The notes beneath the pieces are model-generated. The model did no database searches. It worked only from the letters and a program-made list of their open reading frames with translations, and had not been told where the DNA came from. A program made the translations under genes and the position numbers. A stretch of DNA of 64,000 nucleotides from Schistocephalus solidus (taxonomy: Eukaryota; Platyhelminthes; Cestoda; Diphyllobothriidea; Diphyllobothriidae): NCBI GenBank assembly GCA_017591395.1, contig WEDG01001520.1, positions 62,001 to 126,000 on the forward strand. The letters run 5' to 3'. Below are positions 1-12,530 of this stretch, piece by piece (position 1 is the first letter of the stretch; each line of letters opens with the position of its first letter).

Positions 1-3000
1 ATTAATTTATTTTACTTGTTTTTATTCGTCCTGAAGCAGTGCTTTTAAATCCATCAAACCACTGGCTAAATTCTTTCTCGGCTAGAAAGTATACATACCG
101 ATATAGAAGATGGGACTAAATCATTGGATTAAAATTTGTTAATGTCCTCTCGGACATTTCTGATCCACTCTTGGAGCAATCATCTAAGACCGATGGTGAC
201 TCATATTTCTCAGTCTTCGGGTTTAAATAGCCTATGTTTTCACCTGCAATATGTGTAGCGAAATCGCAAGTGCACTTTCTATGTTCTGGAAATGTATGCC
301 AACCAGGGCACTTACTATCCCTGTTGGATCTCTCTATATATGACTAAATACTCCATTGTAATGGATTTCCAGTTGAAAAAATTTATTTCACGAAAACCTT
401 CTTCAAAAAACTTGTATCTCTTCTAATTAGCTGGCATCTGTACAATGGTCTTACACATTTTCTCTTCAGCATCAATAAACTAGCTTGAGACAAAATGAAG
501 CTTAGATTGAATATCGAAAAGCTACTCAGCTCCGGATAATGCGTATTTAAAATGCATTACTGATGGAATAATTTTTAGAAGAAAAGGAAAAACCCAGAAC
601 GTTGAGTTCTGTCGGGATAGAGGTTTTCGAAAAATAGAAATATTTTTGCGTCCTCTCAAAAAAAGCATTCATTCACGTCAAATAAACTGACCGAATTCAT
701 GATGCCCCGGGGCTGGAATTAACACCACCCGGTTTGCAAAGTAGACGCGTCCGAAGAATACTGTCATAGAAAGGTTGGATCCCTCTGCCGGTGGAGCTGA
801 TGGTATTGATCTATCGATGAGCTCCCAGTAGCGCTGCGAGCAATCTTTCCCTCTCCAGGCCTCAACGTAGAATGGCCTCTTCAGAACGATGTTTTCCTCT
901 ATGATAGAGAAGTGAAAGTAGCAATTGCTTATTTGTACATCAACCTACGGAAGGAATACGCTCTTAGAGGGCCGCTTACGGGCCACAGGAGGTGCGATAA
1001 AGAAAAATGCGATACAAACTCTGTATTTATTTAAAGCCTCATAGGAGACTATAGGGAAACTGGCGGAAACGAGGTCAGGAATGACCATTTATCCTCCATT
1101 TTCCATTGAGCACATCAAAATCCCCGATCCATCCTGCGTGGATAAGGCCTCGGTGACACGCATTGACAGGCTGCTAAGCATGGTCCCCTGTATGCTCGTT
1201 CCCACCGCCGATCTTCTGTACTCCGTCTTGCCCTAGAGCCCAGATGAATGAGGAAGGGGAGAGTGTGGAAGATGCTGCGCAAGTCTGCAATGATTGTAAA
1301 CATATTCATGCGCTATTCGCCGGTACCGCGTATATTCTGTCGAACACATGCTGGAAATTTGCGTTCGCGGCGGTCGAATTGACATATCTAAAGTGTCAAT
1401 AGGAGAGTTTTGGAAGTTCTACTGATTATTGAAGACATTAGTGTGCTGACCACACCTCTAAGCACAATTTATGCGGTAGGACCTCTTCTTTAAGCATGAG
1501 CTGATGTCGAATGGTCAACCCGCTCAATAGATGTATTGATGTGGTGCCGCTTACAGAAGGTGGTGTCGTTACCATTAACGCTGGTTGTTTGCAAGTGACT
1601 TCATATAACTCTCGATTTTTCTATTGTTGTCGTCAGCTCTGACGATGGAATCTTTCGAGGAATAACCAAGTTATTCAGTTGCTTGATTGTTCTCCTTCTT
1701 CGAAACTAATAAATGCATCTAGTACTCTAGCAGTCACGTCCCTTTCTAAGGTTAATTTACCTTTCTGGGCGTTGTCCTGCGCATAAGCTTACGTCTCAAA
1801 ATTCAGCTTTCACGTACGTCTGACTTGATGATAGAACAGTAGAGATTTCCAAATGTATATCTTACATCGTGACATTGAGCCAGTTCATTATTCGGTGCTC
1901 ATACTTGGCTTTAACTTCTGTTGGTTATAGTGCGAAGATTTTATAAGGAATCGTATTGATTTGAGCAATCATCAGGGGCTGATGCTGAAACCAACATCCA
2001 AAACCTTCCGTCGGGGCCTTTTCCCTCTATAGTAGAATACTGCCTCATTCTTGCCATAAAGCGTCTTAAAACCATGTAACCAGAGGCCGAGTAGCATATT
2101 TGGTCGGTTTTTTTATTGGCTTCGCGGTAATTAATGAGGATTATTCAAGGAGCCTTGACGGAAGTGAATGATAATCCCAGACACGTATTTTAAGCAGCTA
2201 TATTCTCTGAGCTTCCTGTTAATTTGGTTATCTAAAACCTTTGCCTATATGACTTAAGCTTCTGTAACCGAACGGTTTACATCGGTGTGTAATGTTCAAG
2301 GGCATACACGAGAATAGCGATTATTAAAAAATAACGTGCAAGAGGATGTGGGCTGATTCATCTGTCCGTTATGCAGCAAATCACATTCAAGCAAAATGTA
2401 TCAACCATTCGTTTGCAGCATCCACAGCATCTGAAGGCAAGACAGAATGAACGATTCATTAGGCATTAACATTTCCTTCCGATGCCACTGTCGTTTTTTT
2501 TCGCAGGGGAAGATAAGAAACAAATTATTCAGCCACGAGATTGCAGCAGATGTCTCTTTCTGCATGGCATATGCACCAGGCCTAAAGTTCCGGAATTGTA
2601 TCTAACTAGAAACGCAGGTCAGAAAAATATCTAGGCACTCGCTGGTCTTCATGTTCTCGGTTCTGCTACGACGGCCCTCCAAAACCAATAAAGTAAACCT
2701 TTAAAAAACAACTAGCAGCATTTCGTGGGCTTAATACAAAGAAATAATTGTCAGTGTTCGCTATATCACAGTCAAAGTCATACACTCGGTATGAATACAC
2801 TTGGACCGAATTTCCTGTTTTAGCTTAAGCAGTGCAATTTCGAATGGATGTTCAGTCGCATTTTCTGAATCCAGAGTGAATTAAAGTTTCCTTTATAGTC
2901 TTCGAGCACCAATATAGAGTCCTATTTTATTTCATAAGAAAGCAAATAGGGAGAACTTACCGAAGAAACAAGAGTGGACACTTTTCAATTTTGTTCGTTT

Positions 3001-5110
3001 CTCAGTCAACCAGCACATGTACACTGTCTTGACATTAACGAGTGAATTCAACCTATGACTGACTGATGAGAAAAACATTGAGCAATTTTGTCTTGGTATT
3101 TTTTCGAGGTAATTTTTGGAGAACGGAGGCTCAAGTTTATTCCTACGCGGTTGCATAACAGCTCATCAAATGGAGCCCCTTCGTAAAACACGCGCAAAAT
3201 ACATTTCAAGTAATGTCAGCGCTTGGTACATGTGCATTCTTTCGAGTGTTTGTCCATTATTGAAATCGTGTGAGTATGCTTTTTTAAAAATTGACTATAA
3301 ACGTTGCATTTTACACGAAATATTATATATTTTTATGCGTGTACTTGCGGCATACGGCCGAGTCCGATGTAGGAAAGGTTTAGAAATGCTAGGGTACTGC
3401 TTTGAATAACGTTCTTGTTGTCTGCGTACATATCAAACGCAGCCTTTGCTGCGCAAATGAGGTATTTAAAGGCTAAGATTACGATAAATGTTTTTCAATA
3501 GCAGTAAAAATTAAATTTAAAAGGTCACAAGAACAATACTACGACTATCCAATGGTAGGAGCACATTTAAGACCAAATGTTTACTTTCTTATGGTGCACA
3601 TATCCATGGGAACCTACAGGTAAACTTATATAAATATTTTCTATACATAAGGATAGACATTTTGCAAGCATTTACAGTTAAAATTCAAATTCCAGCTTTC
3701 TTGCATACGGCTTAAAGTAGGGATCCGGCTGTCTGCAGGTAACTCATCCTTATGAATAGCAAATTCTGAAAGTGTAATTTCATCCTTTTTGTCAAATCTC
3801 CGTGTCATTAGAATGTTAGAAAAACTTGTTCTTGACGTTGCATGAAAAATCCTTTTGCTGACAAATACGCAAACGTGCGTGGAACTTCATTAAAAATTTT
3901 TATTCTTAGTCATCATGCAATAAAACAGACTTTTTTGGGTCATTTTCCGTAAAAAAAGAAAAATATCTGTTAGAGATGTCTAAGAGCAATCCTTTCTGTC
4001 GTAAGTATGTTGCGTGTAACAGGGCAGTGCTTCGTTCTTGGCTTCAGACCTTCGGAGGAATTTTTCGTTTTTAGCTGCAATCCCTGGCAACGGCTTTGAG
4101 AGGTCAGTGGGCATTACAAACATTTGTGCACTTACGAGGAAGGATCGCAGGTTGAGGGAAACGGAACACTTCAGCATCTATCATTTAAGTACCAACAATA
4201 CTCCTGGGAAATAAAACTAACAAATGAAGCTATTTTTAGTGTCTTTGCATTTTAATTCAGCAGGGCAGCCGAAGCACCAGCAAGAAATCACAGAACAGAA
4301 CTTGCCTTGTCGTCTCGCTTTTTGCAGGGAACCGCATAGGAGTGCCAGGTGTTCGGCTAGAAAGTCCCTATTTGCTAAATCCTCTAGGAGGGGTGTAAGT
4401 ACGAATGAAATGTATTCACTTTACGTATGCCTACTATTAGGTAAGCCAGTAATCTTAATGGTGGGTAGCTCCGACTCCACGTCCAACAGAGTAAACGCAG
4501 GCCATTACTGAAAGCGACGAAATGGGCACAGTGGTACTTGGAGTAAAACGTGGTCAGCCGACAAGCACAGTAAACGTACAACAACCCCACATCTATGTAT
4601 TCCCATAAAATGTTTGTAGAAGAAACCTGGCAGAGGAAAAACGTAACGAAAATAATTTGCCTAGAGACAAGAAGCCGTATGTGTGCAGTAAACATCAAAA
4701 GCAGACAGAAATAATTTTTGGCCAGTAATTGTCACTTGGAAAAACATGGTAATATATTGGAAAAACTTCTGGGATCATGCTGCGGGCTTTGATATATTTT
4801 TGTAGATTCCTGTCTATGGTAAAGATGACATCTATTTTGATCAAATAATTTTTTTATTATTTGACTTTTTATTTCTTAACCTTCTGTTCATATAGTTGAT
4901 ATACGCAGGCTGGATCCACTAAAAAGGAAAAGTACACATAAATTCATGAAAAACTGGAAACCGAAAAGTTTTTAAATAATTTCAGACTACATTATATCCT
5001 CTATCTAGGATTAATTAAATATGAAGTCCAAAGCAAAAGTAAACTACAAACTGGGAAACGAAAAGTTCATTGGCAGACGTCAATCTTAAGGAAGTAATTT
5101 TGTGTTCTAG
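1..5110. other. AT-rich stretch without a recognisable gene
   Basis: No reading frame here shows a family motif or a convincing exon with splice signals. Frames up to about 100 codons occur on both strands but overlap one another, as expected by chance. A GC-richer island at about 690-1,330 stands out from its AT-rich flanks and may be a transposon remnant; I cannot name it. The rest looks like intergenic or intronic DNA. Confidence 0.5.
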
Positions 5111-5254
5111 ATCCATTTTCCCCAGCAGATGATGAAGACGTAAAGGAGATTCTCAGAAGAAAAGGGTTAACTGACGTAGCTTGCAATTGCAACCTTTCTG
5201 TCGGATGGGCAACAACCTCTTCTAATATTCACACAGTATTATACGGAACTGACG
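5111..5254 (+). CDS. Candidate internal exon, unknown protein
   Basis: A 144-base open segment lies between a good acceptor (TGTGTTCTAG just before 5,111) and a donor (GTAAAT from 5,255). The reading frame enters and leaves in phase 1, which makes it a symmetrical 1-1 exon of the kind common in extracellular modules. It would encode about 47 residues, acidic then basic at the start (ADDEDVKEILRRKG), with a CNC pair and a motif VGWATTSSN. I recognise no family, and no partner exon on this strand was identified. A chance open frame with plausible splice sites remains possible. Confidence 0.3.
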
Positions 5255-5299
5255 GTAAATTTATTTTATTTTTCCTAACTGAGTGCAATCCGAGCCAAT

Positions 5300-5650
5300 A
5301 AAAGCCTAAAAACCTGGCTGTCGACATCTAATAAACCAGAAATGGCCATTACAGTCCGTATTGTTTTTGCCCATAATATAAACCACTGTACAGCTATTGC
5401 TGGCACTCGAGAGAGAACCCCAAGGCACCATAAGCGTATCCCATAACTTCATCGATGACGGTCGATCTAAAAGTGTTAATATACGTGATCGAAAGTGCTA
5501 GGTTTAAAAGCCCATGGCTAAATAATTAAGGCGTTATACTTATAACCAACAGAAGGAAGGTTCAAGCCCTAGGGGTTACATGTTCATGGGGTTGCGTACG
5601 TTTGGTTAATGGGGCAAAAATGACAGAAATGGTCATATCAGTTGTTCTTT
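5300..5650 (+). repeat. SINE-2 dimer (tRNA-derived), degraded
   Basis: The order is tail, spacer, tRNA-like head, tail. The first tail holds CCAGAAATGGCCATT near 5,335. The head at about 5,505-5,590 has a weak A box and a clear B box, GGTTCAAGCCC. The second tail near 5,602-5,650 carries ACAGAAATGGTCAT followed by a T run. The same order and nearly the same spacing occur at 37,383-37,763, where the copy is better preserved, so this is a repeat family and not a tRNA gene. Confidence 0.6.
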
Positions 5651-5825
5651 TTTTTCACGGTACTGTGCAGTCAATTTTATTACTATACTTATCCATTAAC
5701 CCACTTGTGAAAAACTTGGCGGCCTCGGTGGGATTCGAACCCACGCCAGCAAGGGAAGGCTTTAGTACAGCCAACAATCTAGCCAACTGAGCTACAAGGC
5801 CCCACCGGGAGCCGTGAGTTTAATC
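5650..5825 (-). repeat. SINE-1 with tRNA-like head (5,721-5,801)
   Basis: Read on the minus strand, 5,801 to 5,721 folds as an 81-nucleotide tRNA-like sequence: a 7-bp acceptor stem, an A box TAGCTCAGTTGGCTAGA, a D stem that pairs poorly on its 3' side, a 7-base anticodon loop reading ACT with U33 kept, and a perfect T arm with GGTTCGAATCC. The 5' leader AACTCACGGCTCCC recurs before a second copy at 10,493-10,605. A shared flank is typical of a SINE and unlike a single functional tRNA gene. A tRNA finder would probably score this as a tRNA or pseudo-tRNA. Confidence 0.65.
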
Positions 5826-6042
5826 ACACTGATCGATTTTGTATGATGCGTTGCCATGGTGTCATGCGATTTAAAGTAGAGAATCCTTGGCGTCATGTCA
5901 GAAAATCATGCGCTATTCAAATTGAGAAGATTACCACTAATCTCCTTTACTCGGAAGAGACCATAGAGTTAGCTACCATTGCACATCGTTTAGTTTTGTT
6001 AAACAGTTAATTTTACCAGGCTCCTGAAACCGGACACTTGTT

Positions 6043-6441
6043 TCAAGAAAAAAAAACATAATGTAAAGCGTGGTCACTAATTTTTATGAATGCAAATAGG
6101 AATAGGGATAGGAATACCAGCAACAGGCCGTAACGAACGCTGCGTTTACCTATTGTTTTTTCTTGATCGTCTAATGGTAACACCATGATTTTCGCTTCAT
6201 AAATGCGAATCCAACCATCAGGGCCGAGGTTTTTTCCTGTCCATAAAATATTCTCTGCAATCACAGTACGATTTCCGAAGTCGTCGCATACTAGCCGGCA
6301 GATATATCCATTTTCAGAATTTTCACAGGGCAACGGAAGACTCTTTTCGTAGTGCTTATCGGAATCTATATATCCAGCATGAACTGCATGTTTGAGGTCT
6401 TCAGAATACTCGGCTAAAAGACACAATTGGAAACGGTTTAG
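6043..6441 (-). CDS. Candidate terminal exon of a membrane protein (F5/8C-like)
   Basis: This is the longest open frame in the first 12 kb that is not clearly transposon-derived; it stays open to 6,489 and ends at a TGA at 6,043. A strong acceptor (CCTTGTCTGCTTTTAAG) places the likely exon start at 6,441, giving about 132 residues. The N-terminal part carries several cysteines and ends in a strand-like segment (WIRIYEAKIMV) that resembles the last strand of galactose-binding (F5/8C / fucolectin) domains. A hydrophobic run YGLLLVFLSLFLFAFIKI close to the C-terminus looks like a single membrane anchor with a short tail. It probably belongs with the exon at 9,793-9,968, although the phases (1, then 0) require another small exon between them. 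The membrane segment is seen directly; the domain name is inference. Confidence 0.5.
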   Translation of the reverse strand, partial: LNRFQLCLLAEYSEDLKHAVHAGYIDSDKHYEKSLPLPCENSENGYICRLVCDDFGNRTVIAENILWTGKNLGPDGWIRIYEAKIMVLPLDDQEKTIGKRSVRYGLLLVFLSLFLFAFIKISDHALHYVFFS

Positions 6442-6489
6442 CTTAAAAGCAGACAAGGTATTGGAGATTTTTCCATTAATAATTCTCAA

Positions 6490-9400
6490 TTATTCAAAAA
6501 ATAGATGTTCTACTTTGCAAGGTAAACAAAGAAATTTGAACTAAAATGCTCAACGTTGAAGAAGCAATGTCGATAACAGTATTTCGTATGATGGAGACAA
6601 CGAGTTAAAACAGACATTTAAAACAAAAATCATTTAATAAGCTCTCACCAAAAAGTAATTAAGATTAGGATTTCAAAACCAAGTAAATGTCAAGTTTAGC
6701 TCAATTGAATTAAACGAAACGAATTAAGGTGTGGGCTTTCCTATCTTAATCTGCCCCGTTACGAACAGAATGGAAATAACCGAGAAAAATATGAAGATAA
6801 ACAAACCCAATCAGTACAATTTGCAAAATAAGTACATAAAAATGAAGGAAAGTTTTTAATATTTAGAATCTATGAATAAGAAGTAAACAGGTACGCAAAA
6901 ATGTAAAAATGAGTTCCTGTTTTGCGATTGGTTTTTATTTTTTTGGCAAACATAAATCTAACATGCGAAATAAGATGAGGTAAAATCTGTCATTTGCCCG
7001 ATGATATGCAAACGAAATATATCAGTTTAGCCAACTGAGCTGTACATAAACATTTTTGGTAAGCATTGATGTTAATCAATCAAATTTTATTACATTTTCT
7101 GAGCCTTTTATCCAACCTCGTGGCTACTTTGTTCATAGTTATTAGCAAATTCATGATTCGTACCAAAAATCTTCCATAAAAAAGTGCAATGTGCAATGTT
7201 TTCCAACTAACTCGTTTGTTGAAATTCAAATTTGGTTTGGCTTGACAACTGACTACTAGTTACAACGAAGTTTAAATTGCTTGTTTAAGGCTGATTATTT
7301 GCAAGTAAAACCCGTTTTTCCTCGAATAATTTTCCAGATTTCCATACAGAAAATTGCTAAAAGCGTTGAAGTTTGCTTTATGCTGCCAATCGCCAAAGAT
7401 GTAAAGTGTTACATGATATATCAGCGTTACGTTTTACACGCAGCCGCTATGTCCAGCAAAAATAACGTAAAGTGGATTGTTGCAATTTGCTGATGCTGGT
7501 AGGTTAATTTGCAGTGACTTCATACCACTTAATTTTTGCTTAGCATAATCAACGTGAAAGTAAACGTTAACAGATGTTACCGTTTTATACGTAGACAACT
7601 AAAATCGTTATATATTTGTTCCGATGGTATAAGCTTTCATATTCTTTCAAACCAAAATAAGATTAATCGACGTAAATATATCAACTTTTCTTAATGGAAT
7701 GAGCTGAACCTCGTTGACACTGCAAACTTATCCATCTGCATTTGTTTACTAAGATATACGCTAACACAACCAGTAATGTCATTCTCCGTGAGTTTATTGA
7801 TTAAGTTTAGACAGCTTTAATTTATCTGTTAATCCTAGCAATTGCGTGCAAAACTTCTCTAATGATATGCTTAATTTTTTATTTAAAAACATGTGATTTG
7901 AAAAATACCTACTAGGTCAATTTTTGCACAAAGTATGATAACTGCAAGTCTCTTGTCTCTACAATGCCCACCATCTTAACTTCAGCGAAAAATCAAGCCC
8001 AATAGTAGTATTTTTTAGATAAACCCACACTATCTTGCTTCTCTGTTCAGCGTTTTCTACCATAGTGTCAAGAATCCGGCCTATGTTATTCAATTCAGCT
8101 TTATGTGATTCTCTCAGCTTTGCTTGAAAACGCACGTTAATCTTGTCAAACGTTTACAATATTGTACCTATATCTATCTCTGTCATTAAAATTAGCATTG
8201 TGCTAGATTAACCATTGAGGATGTATGATCGCGAACTTCATCCAAGAGTAATTTAGTCCTACTGAGTATATTTTGCGCAAACTCAGTTCCATTTGGTATG
8301 AAACCGTATAAACAAAAACTCTGTACAATTTTGTAAAGATAGCAGGCTTTTTTTGTTTAAATTCATCCAAATGTTCGCAAGCTATGTCTTCCGCAAGTTG
8401 ACTTCTAAAACGGTACGTGGGGTAAACATATGTTTGAGCAATCCAACAAATGTATCGAAATCGAATGTGCATTCCAAAATGCATATTTTAACAGGTGTAA
8501 TATTGCCCTATCGGTTAGTTAAAAATCTGCATATTGTCAAAAAATTTAATGAGAATACTAAAAAAAACTAACGATTTAGATTTAAGTGCATTTTGGCTGA
8601 CAATCCATTCACTTAACTGTGGGAATCGTTGTTTAAATGAGTTCTCACAAGAAAGTACTACCCATAATACTCTTCCCGCTGCAACAAATTTCGTAAAAGG
8701 AAAGGTTTATGGAAAAAAATTAACCAAAAAACCCTACTACTATAAATAATTTAAATAATCCACGCACACCTCTCAACAGCATTCTAAGTAAATACGTTTT
8801 TCATATTTAATCCAACTCTGATTGGTTTAACATAACGAAGTTGTTCCGATTGTATATGACGTCCTGTTTTAATTTGAAATTTATTTTTATATATTGGGTT
8901 ATTTTTTAAAGATTTTTTTGGTACTCATTTAAATGGGCGATGTGATTCAGCCTTCAAAAGTATTAAAAGGGTGTCGAGGTTGCGAATTAGAGCCAACTCT
9001 TTATGGCAAAGGACATTTTCTCGCAAAATGCAAACAATATTTGGTCGGCATCTGTGGATTTATGTGACTTGACCTCTCGTTGTAAATGGAGCATGGCTTT
9101 TATCGAAATTTTATTGATGTTTTAATTATAAAAGTACAGTTGCTCGTAAATTTGGTAGGAAAATTTGGCGGTAATGTGTATTATGAATTCTTTAGACAAT
9201 AAAAAGTGTCTTTAATATTTTGATATTGAACAGCAGTCTGTAACATGGAAACCAAATCCGTAACTTGCAAATGCACATTTCATAACTTTATTGTTCATAA
9301 GCAAACGGACATGAGTACACTCCTATTTCAGTGGACCAACATCGATGTGAAAGTGCATTTAATATTTGTAAGAAAGAAGTACTTATCACTTATAGTTCAT

Positions 9401-9790
9401 AATTTTATTAGTTCCAAAATCATAATAAGAATCTTAAATTATAAATGCTTCAGCCATTCGCAGTGCTAAAAATAATGGTTACTCAAATATTAGGTTTTTT
9501 GGATATTGAAAGATATTCTAATAAAACAAGTTAACTATGATGCGGTTTCCAGTGCTTAAATATTGCAGTATAAGATGATAAATGATGGAATTTAAAAGCT
9601 ACAATTTTAAATTATCTCTCAACCATTTCAATGCACATTTTCAACCAGCTGATCTTTCTGGTGCGATCCCTCAAAATGTAAGATAAAATGAGCTATTTTT
9701 AAACAGTCGTGCTACTCAAATAGACAATGTTTCGTAAAATATTTGATTCACAGAATATGAAAATACATGCTACATAGTTTGAAAACACAT
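6490..9790. other. Probable intron or intergenic DNA; one SINE-1 scrap
   Basis: AT-rich DNA between the two candidate exons of the minus-strand gene. A short SINE-1 A-box scrap (minus TAGCTCAGTTGGCTA-like) sits at 7,028-7,045. A 94-codon minus frame at 8,203-8,484 has a usable acceptor, but its phase does not fit the neighbouring exons and no donor is convincing, so it is not called. Confidence 0.4.
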
Positions 9791-9792
9791 AC

Positions 9793-9968
9793 CGTGAATT
9801 GTTAATGAGTTAACCATCATTTCATCTTGGATATTGATCAAAATGGAAAACGTTTGGTTGGTACGCAGGAAGAAGTCCGTATGCGAAAACAGATCACTGT
9901 CAAACAAATTCTCGATTCCATGGTATGCAGTTGGTTCCTTGATTACTTCAAAATCGTACGAAAGAACA
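9793..9968 (-). CDS. Candidate internal exon, galactose-binding-like domain
   Basis: A 176-base open segment on the minus strand lies between an acceptor TTTCCTTTGCAATCAG and a consensus donor G|GTATGT. Its translation contains AYHGIENLFDSDLFSHTDFF, then TFSILINIQDEMMVNSLTIH. This order (variable-region loop, 'LFD' turn, then a strand with a hydrophobic repeat) is what the first half of F5/8C or fucolectin galactose-binding domains looks like. The second half would lie in the exon at 6,043-6,441, which ends in a transmembrane helix, so the gene probably encodes a surface lectin-like protein. The exon leaves in phase 1. The family call is made by eye and is weak; the splice sites are good. Confidence 0.42.
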
Positions 9969-10492
9969 CTGATTGCAAAGGAAATCCAGCAATGCTCAAA
10001 AATTAAAAGTAACCAAATATACAATTCCATAAGAATCAATGACACGATTCTGCGCAAATAATAAGAAATAGATTGAGGTATGTGTTTTAGGTCGGAAATT
10101 ACCGTAGTAAAACATACTTATGCGGCAGTAGTAGACGAAGATCAGATATCCGAGCTTATTTTTTGCATTCGTGAAGCGTAGGACGGAACGGTGCCTTTTA
10201 AGAGGAATTTAAAGGTTTCTTAACCTGACCTTAGCACTATACATTTCAACAGAAATGTAGCAATTTTTGATTGCTTGCGGCAGGAGAACGAAATGAACTG
10301 CGATTAAATTAAGGATAAACATTTTCGTGGCAATATACTAAAATATTTATGGAATATTTTGAAAGAAGCCTCTAATAAAGCAAAATTTAAAGGAGGATTT
10401 TTTAAGCAACCAATCTAGAATCCACCAGGCACAATTAATTTGAATAGTTTTTTTTGGCAGGTAAGGATGATGCAATTGACTAAATTCTAAAA

Positions 10493-10605
10493 ACCCGGTG
10501 GCATCTTTGGAATGTGAGCCCCCACTAGTAGGGGAAAGGTTTTCGTTCCGCTTACGCTCTAGCCAACTGAGCTACGAGGCCCCACTGGGAGCCGTGAGTT
10601 TAAGC
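10493..10605 (-). repeat. SINE-1 copy, tRNA-like head
   Basis: On the minus strand the leader AACTCACGGCTCCC is followed by GGGGCCTCGTAGCTCAG, a complete D arm (GCTC/GAGC) and a degraded 3' half without a good B box. Leader and head match the copy at 5,721-5,825. It is a dead pol III unit and shows no sign of being a working tRNA. Confidence 0.6.
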
Positions 10606-10799
10606 ACACTTGGGTCAAGTTACCCGCCCAGCCTACTGCAAAGGACGGAATTCACCAATTCTAATATTCTAACCTGACTGCGTGGGCAGGATTTCCGAAG
10701 CAATCAATCTTGAATATTAAGAGTTCTACCAGATACAATTAATAAGTAGAGGATTTTGGCACATTGGAATAATTCCTTTGACATGCTCGTGAAAAAACT

Positions 10800-10860
10800 C
10801 TGTCGGATTCGAATACCACCGAGGCCACTGGCATAATTTACAAGTGGGTCAAATCAATTC
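10800..10860 (+). repeat. SINE-1 fragment (T arm and tail), opposite orientation
   Basis: The plus strand reads GGATTCGAATACCACCGAGG followed by ACAAGTGGGTCAA. This matches the minus-strand sequence around 5,730-5,690 (TTCGAATCCCACCGAGGCC, then CACAAGTGGGTTAA). It is a 5'-truncated SINE-1 copy lying about 200 bases from, and opposite to, the copy at 10,493. Confidence 0.5.
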
Positions 10861-11954
10861 AGAAAGAGATTGACTTCAGTGAAAGTGCACTGAGTGCACG
10901 TAAAATTTTAGTTTAGTTGACAATGTAGAGTGTAGATGCCAGTTTGTCAGAAAGTTAATTGGAAACTTCCAAACGACTGACATCTGTATTAGACATCAGA
11001 ATAATAATTTGAAGAGTGAGCTGTGCAGGACTCAGATTCATCATCGATTCTCATGCCAACTAGCATCCCTGAGCGCATTATGTTGATTTCTTCTTATTTG
11101 ATTACCGGATCGCCAATTATCCTTTCCTACTATGCTCAGATGCAACCTACCATGCTGCTTCATATGCCCTCGCGGAGCAGTGTCACGGTGTCGACCCCAC
11201 ATGGACTGTTGACAATCGTTCCGGGCTCCTCTGTAGGTGGTCTGAGCAATCGGTGATGCAAGTATGCTGGTTGTTACTCTGGCAATTCTACCATGACCAT
11301 CATGTTCTCTATGGTTCTTTCCACTTTTGACCCGAAGCGTACGGATGATGTCTGCGAAGGTTCCCCCTTTCTAGCATCCTTGAAAGTTACGCTTATTGCC
11401 ATTCAATACACATTGGGGTCACAGCTGCGGTGCTGAAAAGTTGCTTCTGTCGTGACATGATTTCTCCCACGATGATGAGCGTTTTGAACCCTTATAGGCT
11501 TTCATCAGCATGCTGGTTCTACCTAACGCGTGTTTTTCACCCAGGAGAGACAGTTTTTTCTCCTTCAAATCCCATAACCCCTATTCAAGATATGCCTTTT
11601 CCATAAAAATGCCCAAGGGGTTTTTCACTCTCTGCTTTTTTATCTTATTTTTTGACAACACTGCTTTGTGTCAATTGTCATCGTCAATCACTGACCTACT
11701 ATAAACAACTTAACGCTACACGGTTCCGCACCCATTTTAATTTATTTTTGTCCAATGACAGTGCCCTTCAAACTGTGCACCATCGCTCATAATCCACAAC
11801 ACCAAGAAAAGTTTAAATTACAGATTTTTCAAGATAGTAAGACATTTTCCACTCAATTATCATCTCAAATTAAAAGAAGTGTAATTCTCTACACTAGCTC
11901 CCAAGTTTTTTGCATCAAACCGTCTAAATCCTCATATCTTCATATACGAGAAAT

Positions 11955-12530
11955 ATGACTGATGCAAAAGTAACCATCGATAAACTAGATATATCAGCTG
12001 TCCTACGTCTTCAAAACTGTATCTATCTATGTGAATATTTATTTCCGATGCTCAATTCATTATTTGACTCAAAATCTTTTGCAACCGGCTTAACAAGCGT
12101 ACCATTAATCGAACCGATTATACACGTAGTCTTATCAGAGGTCACTGATAGGTCCAAACGCAGGTTAAACGTCATTATACGAAACATCGCCCACACGGTT
12201 AACCCAAAACCATCAATCCAACAACTCATATACTCGTGTAGTCTAAACATCCGCATAGCTTCCACCAAAAGGCTTAACTCCTGAAGCGAAAATAAGCCCG
12301 TGCAAGTGACCTGCTGTTCACAGACAGAAACAAATCTAATTCTACAAAACCCTGAAATAAACGAAACTCTGCTCAACCGAAAAGCATTCATAGGTCCAGA
12401 CCTCACACCTATGCAAAGACGTGAACTTCAGGTCAAAGCCACACAGCTCAAACAAGATATTCGCCATACCGTGGAGCCTCAAGAAGCACTTCCAACGCTG
12501 CTAGCTATAATGCAAAGCTTATAACCCAGT
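11955..12530 (+). pseudogene. LINE ORF1 remnant (CR1-like), family unclear
   Basis: Two overlapping plus frames (11,955-12,284 and 12,300-12,524) join across a frameshift. The first carries SEVTDRSKRRLNVIIRNI, matching the start of the RRM-like domain of LINE ORF1 proteins. The second ends NRKAFIGPDLTPMQRRELQ, the 'R-D-x-T-P-x-x-R' helix that closes that domain. The layout parallels the LINE-A ORF1 that follows at 13,700-14,090, but the sequence is clearly different, so it is another family or a very old copy. ORF1 proteins bind RNA and chaperone retrotransposition. It might be the head of LINE-C, separated by the LINE-A insertion; that is inference. Confidence 0.4.

Noticed and set aside
690..1330. 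GC-rich island as a possible gene promoter or exon
   Set aside because: Only a 64-codon minus frame is present, with no CpG-island-like density, exon signal or family motif; possibly an unidentified repeat.
8203..8484. 94-codon minus-strand frame between the two lectin-like exons
   Set aside because: An acceptor exists, but the phase does not match either neighbour and no good donor is present; frames of this length are expected by chance in 64 kb.
12023..12406. 127-codon minus-strand frame
   Set aside because: It lies antisense to the ORF1 remnant, whose plus-strand translation carries family motifs.
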